Positions 26,089 to 36,451 of a stretch of DNA of 64,000 nucleotides are shown piece after piece. The stretch comes from Paramyrothecium sp. XJ0827. Taxonomy: Eukaryota; Ascomycota; Sordariomycetes; Hypocreales; Stachybotryaceae. Numbering within the stretch: the first letter of the stretch is position 1; the number at the start of each line of letters is the position of its first letter. Both the position numbers and the translations under genes were made by a program. The stretch spans positions 5,146,001-5,210,000 of the forward strand of contig JAJFPB010000004.1 in NCBI GenBank assembly GCA_020881915.1, given 5' to 3'. The notes beneath the pieces are model-generated. The model was not told the origin of the DNA. It saw only the letters and a program-made list of their open reading frames with translations, and made no database searches.

Positions 26089-26280
26089 GCATGGGGTGAC
26101 CAGATGCTTTCAAGATCATGTTCTAATATATGTCGGCGAGCCTATCCCATGCATCGCCCATCGCCACGCAGTCACACATTGTTACATATCAAGTACATAT
26201 TCTATTTGACGCTATTCATGTCTTTCATGATCTATGATACACTTTCGTGATACTGTCCATAACCCAGCACGCCGTAGACC
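26089..26280. other. Short convergent 3' flank
   Basis: Fewer than 200 bases between two genes that end towards each other. It should hold both polyadenylation regions. Nothing else is seen. Confidence 0.4.
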
Positions 26281-26782
26281 CTATCTGCTGTGGTGGTTGT
26301 CTCGGAAGTACAACAATTTTGACGTCATGTCCTGACACTGACGACCTAGATAATACGTATTACCATCGCCATTGAAGTCCACCAATGGGATACCCCTCAG
26401 CTCATAAAACCGAACAACTTTCCCAATGGCAATAGCTCCGAGCTTCCGATGAGATCCACTAATGGCTTTCAAGTATTGTGCAAGGATCAAGTGCATCATT
26501 CCAGATTTCTGTTTGGGATTCCAAGCCAGTTGCTTTGCACTCAAACACAAGGAATTTCTTCTCATTGTATCTGGTGTCGAGTACCAGATGAGCAGTAAAG
26601 AGGTCAGCCCTGCCGCGCCCAAGGAGCATCTCCGGGCCGGTTGTATAGCCATCTTCGGCCTTAAAGAACTCGGTGAGGATTTTGTTCCAAGTACGGCTTG
26701 TCTCGCCTTCTGGTTGTCCTGCGGTCAGGCAGTTTTTGTAGAGCCAATCGATAACGGGCAATTCCATGTACTGCGATCTCAT
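26281..26782 (-). pseudogene. PD-(D/E)XK-like fungal protein, broken by a frameshift
   Basis: Two overlapping reading frames encode consecutive parts of one fungal protein family. The first (26782 to about 26460) contains GRADLFTAHLVLDTRYNEKK followed by FECKATGLE, which gives Asp...Glu-x-Lys as in PD-(D/E)XK nuclease folds. The second (to 26281) has LAQYLKAI...GAIAIGKVVRFY...VDFNGDGNTYYL and ends normally. The switch falls within about 20 bases at 26465-26485. No intron fits there, and one surplus base explains it. The gene is therefore either a pseudogene or carries a sequence error. The start could be Met at 26782 or 26767, or an upstream exon, since a CAG acceptor precedes the second Met. 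Any nuclease activity is inference. Confidence 0.6.
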
Positions 26783-27962
26783 GTTAGCAATGACCCGAAA
26801 ACGCTATTGGGACAACTGAAAACATGACCATGCCGACCCAGTTGCCTGCCAAGGGGAAAAGGCTACAAGTCTTTGCTATTCATGGTATCACAAAGGCGGT
26901 ATAACCAAATATCATTTAACTACAGTACCAGTGGTGTCTTGCTGGTCAGGTAATCGGCGCGACATGGTAACTTGGAACTTCTGGCTCAAGATAGACAGGT
27001 TTGCGGGCAAACATAAAACTGTAGAGGATAAAAGATACACAATTTGATGCAGCCAACACGGCTAAAGATGATGATGTTGAATTCGAGAGCGCTCTGTGCC
27101 AGACAATTCGAGGAACAAAGCTGCGGTTTTATATTCTCTCTCCTGCGGACTGGACGTCTCTTCATCTAACCATCCGTCGCCCTTCCACCCCCACCGACGA
27201 TCCACTGTGCCATCATATGCCCCCAAGAAAGGCGTAATTTATCTGAAGGCCTCGGAAGCTGGCCGATGCTACATTTCAAGCAAACCTGAGAAGCGCTTGC
27301 AGTCGGGATGTGCCTGGCAACCAATCAATCTGGGAAGGATGGATGGCTGTTAGGGGGGGGGTTCACAGCAGCGCCAGGGGCGTACTGAGTCTCACCGTTT
27401 TTGAGCTAATTATTACTAGACGATGCATGGGCTTGAACTAACAAGCATATAAATCAAAACTCGGCTGCTATATTCGGGTCGCGTGGAGCTGGTCGAAATT
27501 CGACGTGCTTGCTAAATTCAGGCCATGACATTTGAGCCACGAGGCGGCAATAATACAGGGGCTGCGATTGGCTCCGACTGTCACGCGTTCGGCGAGCTGG
27601 CTGTTGCCTACGCATGTAAGCGCGCAGTGCGGCAGGGCCACAAATTCCGTTGGCAACTCCTTTCGCTTCAACCGTCAACTTTCAGGGCGTGCCCCTCACT
27701 GCTAACACATGCAACAATTCTCCAGCCTTAGCGAAGCGGCGTTGAAGTGAAGTGCCACGGTCTTCGTCTTCGCACTCGCTTACCAAAGCTTGATCACGTG
27801 CTGCTGTCATGCCCATCACTAATGCTTGCTGCTGTCTCTGTGGAGAACCGATCATGGACCACTCTGGGCTGCCGTCATGGGCGGACCCCTCTGGGGCGCT
27901 GTTGTGGATGGCCCGGTTCCGTGCTGGTAAGTGAATTTCTCTTTCGAGATACGATGCACAAG
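26783..27962. other. Intergenic; 5' end of the F-box gene unresolved
   Basis: No complete gene is supported. A G9-10 homopolymer lies near 27,350. One or more upstream exons of the F-box gene must lie in the right part, because its frame has no ATG before the F-box. An ATG at 27854 with donor at 27927 would require a 36-nt intron, which is too short to accept without transcript evidence. Confidence 0.4.
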
Positions 27963-30187
27963 GCAAGATTCTCATCCAACTCCAAGTCTATTCCTTGGAG
28001 GAAAACAAAGAAGCGGACGCGCCGGCCAGCCTCTCTGGCCCAGGGCGCAGAGAGCAGCTTTCCGATGTCGTCGAGGTCACTTCGTCGGCACATTCAACTG
28101 ATGAGAACAAACTTCTTCAGATCGGTCTCATACGTACGAGCTTTGCTGAAGCTATTGTTCTGCCCGGCGATGGAGACCCTGTTATTACGACAAAAGCATG
28201 GGGCTTCCCCTTTCATTCGGCCTGCTGGGAACTCTTATCACTCTTTGCCCAAACAAGGCTGTTAGACCTTCAAGCACTTTTAAATCTTTGTCGGTCCTTT
28301 CCAAGTAGACAAGGCCTTCTCAATTGGGGACACGACTACGGCGGATCAGTCGAATATGTACCACTGTTGGCACCTGGCGAGGAGCCCAGCTCACACCACT
28401 CCACAGGCTTCTACAGTCCAGACGCAGACCCGTTTGACGTTCCAGAAATCCAACTTGCATTTGAGCGGGCTGCGAAAACCCCTAGTCCATACCCTAGCAA
28501 GGGACTTCTTCGGGTTGGTAAAACAACAGACCCAGACGTCTTCTCAACTTTGCCGATGGAAATACTATCGTGGATCCTTACTTATCTTCCATCGAGCGAC
28601 GTGGTTCATCTGAAAATGGCATCCCGCGTTTATTCCAATTTAGCTCTTACCAATGCATTCTGGAAATCTCGCTTTCTCTATGGACATGAGTTCCATGACG
28701 TGTTTGAAGCTCGGAAACACCTCGTTTCATTCAAAGGATGCTGGAGATCTGTCTTTGCCTCCATGAAGGCACTGACATGGTCACCCTCGTTCCGGAACAG
28801 GAGACGGATCTGGGGACTTTGTTCATCTCTCCTTGACATGCTGGAAATGATGACCAATCTCGATTGTGACGGTTACCCAGTTCAGTCGTTCTTCGAACCA
28901 AATGCGCCATCAGATAATCGAAATTGGACAACTGCTAGCAGAGCCTTAAAATCTCCCACAGAGCCCTTCTTTATGGGATCAAGAGCCCTCTACGAGCGAA
29001 AATTGATCCTCTCCCCAGAATCAACAGCCATTTTCGCCTCCACGGTTGAGCTATTTGGGCGACACTATATTTCTGGGATAAGGATTACGGACAAAGACAA
29101 CACGTCTTTTTCGCTAGGTTACAGGCGCCCGAATGAGAAGCTTATCCTGCAGGGAGACGGTCTACTACACATTTGTGGGTTCATTCTTGCTCAAGACCAA
29201 CGAGGCGTACGAGGGCTGGCCATTGTTTCTGGCAATGGCGCAGTGTCTGATTGGCTCGGAGATCATTGCGATATCCCCAAAAGGAGGCTTTTACCTACTT
29301 CTGGAAGATTGGATGTGATCGATGAGCTGAAGGGTGGCTTTGATGTGAGTGAAGCCCAAGCGGGTGTAGTCGCGGATGCAGGTGTTCCTGGACTGACATG
29401 AAGGTCTAGGCTCTCAAGCTTGTGTCACTTTCTGTGCCCTCAGTGACTAAAAATGACATAGAGCCAAGTGTCTTGCCTGATTCCCTAGATGGCATTCTTT
29501 GGTATCCTGATATACCGCAACCGGGACTTTCTTTCCTGGGGGCCTCAAAAATTCGTCACATTGCAGACCCGGAGCAAGAGCTTCCAGTATGTTTCCAAAT
29601 TGTCGACTATCTCAGCGATGAGCATGCCCAACAACTCACTAGCATCACCGTCCGGGGACGTGGTCCTTACGATGCGGTTGGTGACGAGATTGGTGAATTA
29701 GAGTCAATAGCCGTTGGCTCCGCGCATATCAGAAACCCGGCTCGGTTTGGCTTGCGAGGCCTGAAGTCCGCGATTGAGCGCACTTTCTCCATTGACGGCC
29801 CTGGAGGAGAACGCATTACCGGGCTTGACACAATTCATGCAATTCATGGGTCTGGGGAACTACTCGAGTTTCAGGTCAGTCAATGTTTCCTGCACATTCT
29901 CTCCTCAGACAAAGTTTTATTAATATGGTAGTTAGATATATACCAACCACGATCGTATCGGCAATTTTCCGCTATGCTATCACGAAGACGTGCGACCCGA
30001 CGATAAGGAACTTAGATCCATTCGCACTGAGGGAGAGGCTGTTGTGGGTTTCTGGGGGGTGATGGTAAGCAAATTACGATTGCTTTCATGTTTGCAAGAG
30101 CGGCTACTAACCCAAGACTAATAACAGACTATTGACTTAGGCTTCACAGACATTGGCCTGGTGTGTGTAGCGCCTAAAGCTGAATAA
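27963..30187 (+). CDS. F-box protein with large C-terminal domain (5' end unresolved)
   Basis: Exons supported: about 27963-29344, 29410-29874, 29936-30064 and 30128-30187. The introns are 65, 61 and 63 nt and the phases join exactly. The F-box is FSTLPMEILSWILTYLPSS with downstream ASRVYSNLALTNAFWKSRF (near 28,545-28,675), so the product is a likely substrate receptor of an SCF ubiquitin ligase. The region before it includes HSACWELL, a feature of a fungal F-box family with an N-terminal Cys/His segment. The approximately 450 residues after the F-box contain a beta-rich domain split over the last exons (ISGIRITDKDN, GLRGLKSAIERTF, LVCVAPKAE). Its target is unknown. The N-terminal exon or exons are missing from this model. 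Confidence 0.75.
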
Positions 30188-30857
30188 ATGCCTTTAAACA
30201 CCATGAAGGAAGCCCTAGGCCTATTAAATGGAGTTGGTGTTCGATCTAGACCATTCAACGGTATCTTCACCGGCGGCTGTTACCAAACCTCGACAGTTTT
30301 TTAAAGTGTAACGCGATCACTTTTTGAATGAGATGTTGACGGCGGTGTCTTGTAGTACATGGAATCAGCATCTATGATAATTAAAGACACTCAGAACAAT
30401 TATTTCATCAAGTGATTCGGAGCATCCGTCTCTTCGTTCAAAGTCCTATGCTGAGGTAGTTGCACGGGGAAAAGAAATCCTACAAGTAGACAATTTGAGA
30501 CTTTCGAGTTTATTACCAGATTTGCATGGGATTGCAATTCTCATTTAAGAAGTCTAAACTATGTAAAGAAATAAGCCGCATTTCTCGGTAAGATAATAGG
30601 ATTTGTATAGCTCTTTTGCCACCCTGAGTTATATAATAACCAAAACATGAGCCCTTGATTAATGGTGGGCTCAGCCCGGCTCTCCAACAGCTCTCTATCT
30701 AGCTCAGACCAAAGCGGCAAGTGCTCAGTTCTAACGAAGAAGGAAATATCCACTCTCTGTTTTGAGTGGCGTGCTACCTATAATGCAATGTAAATGTTGA
30801 TTCCACACCAGTCCGTTCGATACCTCAAAACAACATTGGCCATAGCCTTCTAACGAA
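30188..30857. other. Convergent intergenic region
   Basis: 3' flanks of the F-box gene and of the leftward Cys-Trp repeat gene. No gene, RNA or repeat is seen. Confidence 0.45.
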
Positions 30858-32771
30858 TCAAGACAGCATCTCCTGCCTCCTCCTAGCAAACTCAAGAAGT
30901 TCACCAACCTCATCGTTGTGGAACCTGTCCCGCAGCTGCATCGAGTAGAGCCCACAAACTTGATAGTACGGATCCTTCTCACCATGCAGCTCAAACCTCT
31001 TGGCAGCCGGAGTATCCGCCAGATGGCCTCCCTTCATACAAGCTGCACAAATGCGGAGGCATTTCCAGCCCCACCAGCGCTTGTTTTTGCCTTGGCCCAT
31101 CCCGCCCTGCTGGCATCCGGGCAGTCTTTGGAATTTCCTGATTGAATTCTCGAGATGGCTCAAGTCTCCCATGATCAGCGTTTCATGAATTAATGGCTCA
31201 TGACGTCTGAAGAACGGGTGATAGGAGTTCAGCCAGCAAGCGAAGGCAGTTCGTTTTCCAATGTCTCGCTTAGGGACAAAGTACGCTTCTCCACCAAGAG
31301 GTTTGACCTTGGACACGTAGCAGCCGTCGCAGATCCCGTAACCTTGGGGATTGTTCAGAGTCGTGTGCCACTTAAGACCCATGGTGCCCTGCGCATAGCA
31401 GCGCCTGTCTGTTCCATGGAGGAGGCGCATGATCTCGGCTCGGCTGGACTCGACGTCCACGTTGTCGGGCACCTGGTTATCTTTGAGGCTGGCCATGCAG
31501 CGAGGCCGCGAAGGGAACTTGTCAGTCACCGAGAAATGACTCTCTTTGTCTGTCTTGTAGGCGTAGTCGAAGAAGCAGGCCTCGCAAACGTAAAAGTCTT
31601 TCGTAGGGGCGCCTCCCTTGTATTTGTACCACCACTCAGCGTGGCCGTCATGATTGGATAGGTTCTGACCTGGGCAGTTGAACAGACGAATACGAATTCG
31701 CATTCCTTCCACGAAATGGTCCCAGTCGTTGTCTTCCAGAAGCTGATCGACCATCCGATTCGTGTAGTTGAACGAGCCGTGGCAGACAGAAGCCGTCGAT
31801 GAGTCGCTGGGCGAGAGATGTTTCGAGAACACCGTTCCTCCAAACAGTCGCCGGCGGCACTCCTGGCAGATCCGCAAACCTGGAATTGACATTGATGTAT
31901 ACCAGGTGAGGTTGCTGCGGTGATCATCCACCCCAGGACACTGTCTGGCCACCCTTTTCCTCTGCATGACCTTCAGGAAGGAGAGAAACTCATCCGCCGT
32001 GTGCACCTTGCTCCAGCGCTTCTCCATGTGCGGGATAGCTCCGAAGTGGCATCGGAGCGGCACGCTCGTGCCAGGCCTGTACTTGACAAACTCGCGTCTC
32101 CATTGCTGCGTAGAGTATATTCGATCGATGTAGCATCGGCCGCAAATGACGAAATGCGGTGCTGATGGGTGTATGACCCAGTCCACGGGAACGGATATGG
32201 CTTCACTGACGCATCTGACAGTTGTAGCTATCCCGGAAGGGTGGGTATGGGGTAATTCAACCTCGTTGACTTCGGGGGTGGGTTGCGCAGCGGCGTCGGC
32301 AATCTCTTGGTACGGAGGTGGCGCGGTTTCCACGTCTTCGGGGTATTTCGTGTCTTTGGTGTACTTGTGTTCTCGGGTGTCTTTCGGTTCTTTGAAGTCT
32401 CTGCTCTCTCTTGCGTCTCTTGTATCCCTTGATTCTCTAAACTCTCTCGAGTCTCTTGCGTCTCTTGTGTCTCTTGTATCCCTCGATTCCCTGAACTCCC
32501 TAGAGTCTCTTGTCGTGTTCCTTGTGCTCCTGCTGGGGTCCCGCCTAGAGCTCCCGTTGGAATCCCGTGTACTTCTGCTGACCTCCCTAGCCCTCCGGGT
32601 ATCCCTAGCGTCCTTTGAGTCCCTAGCGTCTCGGCTCTCTCGGCTCTCTCGGCTCTCTCGGCTCTCTCTAGTGTCCTTGATGTGAAGTCCCGGCTGGTGG
32701 GCGGAAGACTGGATTTCGTCGCGTGATTTAGAGCTTCCAATGTCGGCGAAAAGTGTAACAAGCTGCTCCAT
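30858..32771 (-). CDS. Protein with Arg-Glu-Ser repeat tract and five Cys-Trp-CxxC units
   Basis: Intronless, 637 residues, family not recognised. Residues 34-135 are low complexity, made of RES, RD and RDTRD-type units, highly charged and probably disordered. A short proline segment (APPPYQE) follows. The rest contains five units of Cys, 9-13 residues, Trp, 7-14 residues, then CxxC: Cys187/210/213, 278/302/305, 366/396/399, 458/481/484 and 553/575/578. The CxxC pairs are preceded by a hydrophobic residue (FVICGRC, RICQEC, YVCEAC, GICDGC, RICAAC). This spacing suggests five repeated zinc- or disulfide-stabilised modules. There is no signal peptide, which favours an intracellular metal-binding role (inference). 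The ATG at 32771 is the only suitable one upstream of the repeat tract. Confidence 0.8.
   Translation of the reverse strand: MEQLVTLFADIGSSKSRDEIQSSAHQPGLHIKDTRESRESRESRESRDARDSKDARDTRRAREVSRSTRDSNGSSRRDPSRSTRNTTRDSREFRESRDTRDTRDARDSREFRESRDTRDARESRDFKEPKDTREHKYTKDTKYPEDVETAPPPYQEIADAAAQPTPEVNEVELPHTHPSGIATTVRCVSEAISVPVDWVIHPSAPHFVICGRCYIDRIYSTQQWRREFVKYRPGTSVPLRCHFGAIPHMEKRWSKVHTADEFLSFLKVMQRKRVARQCPGVDDHRSNLTWYTSMSIPGLRICQECRRRLFGGTVFSKHLSPSDSSTASVCHGSFNYTNRMVDQLLEDNDWDHFVEGMRIRIRLFNCPGQNLSNHDGHAEWWYKYKGGAPTKDFYVCEACFFDYAYKTDKESHFSVTDKFPSRPRCMASLKDNQVPDNVDVESSRAEIMRLLHGTDRRCYAQGTMGLKWHTTLNNPQGYGICDGCYVSKVKPLGGEAYFVPKRDIGKRTAFACWLNSYHPFFRRHEPLIHETLIMGDLSHLENSIRKFQRLPGCQQGGMGQGKNKRWWGWKCLRICAACMKGGHLADTPAAKRFELHGEKDPYYQVCGLYSMQLRDRFHNDEVGELLEFARRRQEMLS
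32400..32680. repeat. Short tandem repeats encoding the RES/RD tract
   Basis: At 32,636-32,670 a 9-nt unit of the form ctctctcgg is repeated about four times without change. Between 32,400 and 32,520 related, more diverged 9- to 18-nt units alternate. The period is a multiple of three, so length changes keep the reading frame. Confidence 0.8.
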
Positions 32772-34043
32772 GACCGAGAAAGTTTAGATGCAAGATTCTA
32801 GGTAGATGAGCAAAAAAGAAAGAACGAATATGCGTCATTACATCCATTCAAAGAGACACTTGTTCATCGGGTGGGTTGGTGGACTGCGCATAACCAATGG
32901 TAGGATTTTCTTGCTGTGGAGACAGTGATGCGTAGCCAGCGATTGGTTTGGTCCGCAAAGAGCGGTCTGTCTGCTTTCTAAACAGGATGGCAATTAGGCA
33001 CGAGAAACTCGGATGCAGGAGTTGGGCAACAAAATCACGCTTGGGCCCTTCAAATCCTCCCCGCCAGACTAGAACAAGAAGTTCAGGCCGAAAAACAAAT
33101 TCGCCTTATTGGTCTTACCAATCAATTTTTCCCTCCTCCACGAGATCCGCCTTGTTCAGGTGCGTTGTCAAGCCCAATACGGAAAGAATTGTTTATTTCA
33201 TAGAGCTGGAGAGGAGGAAAAATGGGGAGGTTGGGTTGAAGATGCGAGTCTTATCGTGCAAAAGCTGTGGAATGGACCGAGGTAAGCATGGCGTGACGAA
33301 TAAATTCCACGTCGTCTAACTGCACAGGTGCCCAACGGAAAAAAAGATTACAATGGGCTGTGAAACCCCAAACGCATATCCCCCGAGAATTCCCATCCGT
33401 TCTTGGATTCACAGCGAGTGAATCTCTGAAGGCATTATGAAAGGAGCGTGGTATTTCTCAGCTGCCGCTCGGTCTTCCACCTGTGTTTAAATCGGAGCGA
33501 ATATCCCGATTTCGTGCATACCTGGCAAATCGTGGACTCTACTAGGCAAAGGAGCATATTGGTTGAAATCTTAGCTTGAGTGAGGACTTGCGTTTCCTCC
33601 ATATTATCGTGAAGCATCCAACAACTGGCTCCAGAAGCATAACCAGTTGGCGAGGAACATTTGACCACCGCAATACCTCCAGAAGTAACCTCATGAGTTC
33701 ATTGCGATGGGGCCTGCTTTGCTTGCAAAGCACACCCAAAGCAGTGTTGAAACGAGGGCAAAAGGCGGACACTGTTAAATCTCATCTTAGCTATGTGAAA
33801 GCCGGCGAAGTACGAAAGGAAACAACCGAAATCACCAGTAATAACTTGTGTCGTTGCCTCTAGCAGAGAGGTCACGATGAGGCACTAACCTCAGGGTTCT
33901 ATAAAACAATTATAGAGGTTTTCTTTCTTCCCCCTTTTCCCCAGACTACCTAGCATCGGACAAAGTACCCCAGTTGTTCCTCACTCGCCAAGAGGAGGTT
34001 AATGAACTTTGCAGTCAGTCTTAATTCCGGCATTTCTAAAACT
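32772..34043. other. Intergenic 1.3 kb
   Basis: Upstream side of the repeat-protein gene and downstream side of the alpha/beta hydrolase. Several short ORFs overlap on both strands, and none has family motifs. Nothing else is supported. Confidence 0.45.
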
Positions 34044-34878
34044 TTACTCGTTTTGATCAAGTTTGGATGCTATGGATAGAACCCATTCTATGACATCATC
34101 CGGGGCTGTTATATTCGGGACATGGCCAGCTTGTGTGGTCGTAACGTCGACCTTGCGTCCGCTCACTCGTTCGATCATCTCGATTTGAGATCTCTGCGTC
34201 TTCGGCAGAATTGAGCGGTCACCTTCCGCGACCAAGTAGAATACAGGTACGTCTTTGTAGCCGGCATAGGTCAACTTATCGGAAAAGGAGGCAGCTGAGT
34301 GTTTGACGAGTTGTGCAGCCAAAGCGACACCCTCCTCTTGCGGAATGTCGGAGAAAACAACTGTGGCCACCAGCTTGTCGTCAGGATAATAAAACCAACC
34401 ATCTTCCTATTCTCTATTAGCACTTGATGTCCATGTTCATAAGGTGTTTTTGAGCAAGACAACAGACCCCAATCTCCATAAGAGGACTTGGTGATTTGAT
34501 CGAGGCAGGCAAGCCTACCTCTGGCACCAAGGAGGTCATATATGCAAGTCCTACAATGCCACCGGGCTTGCCCTGTTTTGCCCTCTCCACTTTGGTCATG
34601 CCTTTGACAGCTTCGGTCGCTGGTGTACCGCCGTACGAATGCGTGATGAGCATGATGTCGTTGCCCGCATCCGCCAGTTCTGCGACTCGAGCTGCGACAA
34701 AAGCTGCGTCATCATACATACTAGGCGGTTTTCCCGGACGAGTACCATTAACTAGTCCAACACTGGGTACGTGCAGGGCTTCAATGTCGTAGCCACGCGA
34801 TGAGACGCCGGAAACTACCTTGTCGTATGTAAGTGGCAGCGCGGAGGCCGCAGGAACAATCAGCATTGAGACCACCAT
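34044..34878 (-). CDS. Alpha/beta hydrolase (esterase-like)
   Basis: 257 residues in two exons, 34878-34468 and 34406-34044. The 61-nt intron is in phase 0. The nucleophile is Ser in LITHSYGG, the acid is probably Asp in VAEGDRS, and the base is His in QAGHVPN. The segment after the start (YDKVVSGVSSRGYDIEALHVPSVG) is typical of a large fungal and bacterial esterase family. In relatives the first strand usually ends in a Gly-containing VPGAW/F-H type oxyanion motif; here that position reads VPAASALP directly after the start. The oxyanion hole may therefore be altered, or the true N-terminus may differ. The substrate cannot be told. No neighbour clearly shares a pathway with it. Confidence 0.8.
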
Positions 34879-35605
34879 GGTGAATTGGTGAAGTCGTTGA
34901 TCTCAAACCAGCAAGTGAACAATGGCAAGCTGCAGAAATGTGGTAAAGGACACGGCTGGTGTCAGCACCAGAAAGAAGGAGGGCAACCAATGCTGACACG
35001 TGGGGCCGGAACGGCTCACCACCTTGGCGCGCATTCACGAACCGTTGGCTCGAATCAGAACGCGTGAGCATCGATTGGCAGTGGTCAAAACCCTTGCAAC
35101 TGTGTTGGTTGTCAGATTACGCAGACGACCGAGTTGGTCTCTGTGGTCGCTCTGATAGATTCAACATGCGAAACGCATTGCTGCAAACGGATTTGAAGTT
35201 TTCATCCAATGGCGGGCTGCTCACCTGTACATTTATTCTTCTTCTAGAGATGTGCCACACTTTGGAGATGTTGTACGCCGTCTCCAGCACCACCTCGGAG
35301 AGGCAACAATCACGCCTCCTCTTCCCGTTGTGCTCTACCTCGATCCATGCGGCCCCTCCATTCAAGTCGTGATACACTCCTAACATGCATAAGCTTTATA
35401 AGCTTATAAATCATGATACTTTTCGTCGTTGGTCAGCCAACTCAAGAGTCGCTCGCGATCGCGCGGCTGGGTCCTTGCACTTCCCAGATTCTCATCTTCT
35501 TTTGTTTTCTCGCCGTTCTCTCCCAGCACTGTTGCTTATCTCAGTCTACAGCCGAATCTCGTAAAGACTCGCGCGCAACTTCAAAGTCTTCGATTAAAAT
35601 CAAGT
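34879..35605. promoter_or_regulatory. Divergent intergenic region, hydrolase / SDR
   Basis: Carries the start sides of both flanking genes. At 35389-35407 an 8-bp inverted repeat ATAAGCTT/AAGCTTAT with a 3-base spacer is followed by TATAAA (35405-35410), about 200 bases before the SDR start; it may be part of that promoter. A pyrimidine-rich stretch lies around 35,490-35,530. Confidence 0.45.
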
Positions 35606-36451
35606 ATGGCCACCACTAAGCCTTCGGTTCTCATTACCGGCTGCTCTGAGGGCGGTATAGGCGCTGCGCTGTCCCTCGCTTTCCTCGAAGCCGGCTATCG
35701 TGTTTATGCGACCGCCAGGGACCCGAAAAAGATGCAAGAACTCGAGTCTCGCGGCATCGAGACGTTGAAGATGGATATTCTCTCGGAAGAATCCATTGCG
35801 GAAGCTGCTGGAAGGATCCCCTCACTCGATATGCTCATTAACAATGCCGGCCGAACTTTTCTCATGCCCGTTGTTGACATAAACATTCCCGAAGCCAAGA
35901 AGGTCTACGACACCAACGTATGGGGCCACATCGCCGTGACACAAGCGTTTCTCCCTCTGTTGCTCAAATCCAAGGGCACTATTGTGAATCAGACATCCGC
36001 GGCCGCCAACCTCACGCTGCCATTTCAGGCAGTGTATAACTCATCCAAGGCTGCACTGGTGACGTTTTCCGACACGCTGCGGCTTGAGCTAGAGCCTTTC
36101 GGCGTCAGAGTCGTTGACCTTCGCACCGCTCTTGTTAATACCAACATCATTAAGAATACGCAAGCTTACAGCAGCACGGTGATTCCCAAGGGTTCAATCT
36201 ACGAGCCCGCCAAAGAGAGGCTCGAGCAATCCCTCCGCCAGGAACAGTTTCAAGATATAGGCACTCCTGCTAAACAATGGGCACAGGCTGTAGTGGCAGA
36301 CTTAACCAAGAAACCTCCCAAGCTAGTGATCCGGCGTGGAGAGACATGGTTACTGAGCTGGGTCTTGTCCCTATTGCCACATGGCTGGAGTGATGGCATG
36401 GCCAAGAAGTTTTCCGGAATGGATGCCGTGGGTCAAATCTTAACCAAATGA
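35606..36451 (+). CDS. Short-chain dehydrogenase/reductase, AYR1-like
   Basis: Classical SDR of 281 residues, intronless from the ATG at 35606 (MATTKPSVLITG). The frame is open upstream to 35429, but that extension is Ser/Arg-rich and precedes the usual N-terminus, so I use the internal start. The cofactor loop is TGCSEGGIG, the structural motif is NNAG, and the catalytic residues are Ser in NQTSAAAN and Tyr/Lys in YNSSK. Overall similarity is to NADPH-dependent 1-acyl-dihydroxyacetone-phosphate reductases and related fungal carbonyl reductases. A C-terminal hydrophobic stretch (LLSWVLSLLPHGW) could attach it to membranes or lipid droplets, as for AYR1. The exact substrate is unknown. Confidence 0.88.
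   Translation: MATTKPSVLITGCSEGGIGAALSLAFLEAGYRVYATARDPKKMQELESRGIETLKMDILSEESIAEAAGRIPSLDMLINNAGRTFLMPVVDINIPEAKKVYDTNVWGHIAVTQAFLPLLLKSKGTIVNQTSAAANLTLPFQAVYNSSKAALVTFSDTLRLELEPFGVRVVDLRTALVNTNIIKNTQAYSSTVIPKGSIYEPAKERLEQSLRQEQFQDIGTPAKQWAQAVVADLTKKPPKLVIRRGETWLLSWVLSLLPHGWSDGMAKKFSGMDAVGQILTK

Noticed and set aside
27854..27962. First exon of the F-box gene starting at 27854
   Set aside because: It would need a 36-nt intron, shorter than any other intron in the window; left unresolved.
32400..32680. Possible CRISPR array
   Set aside because: The units are 9 nt, contiguous and coding, with no spacers, and the genome is fungal.
32146..32685. Ser/Leu-rich rightward ORF that looks like a repeat protein
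   Set aside because: It is the complement of the Arg-Glu-Ser repeat region of the leftward gene.
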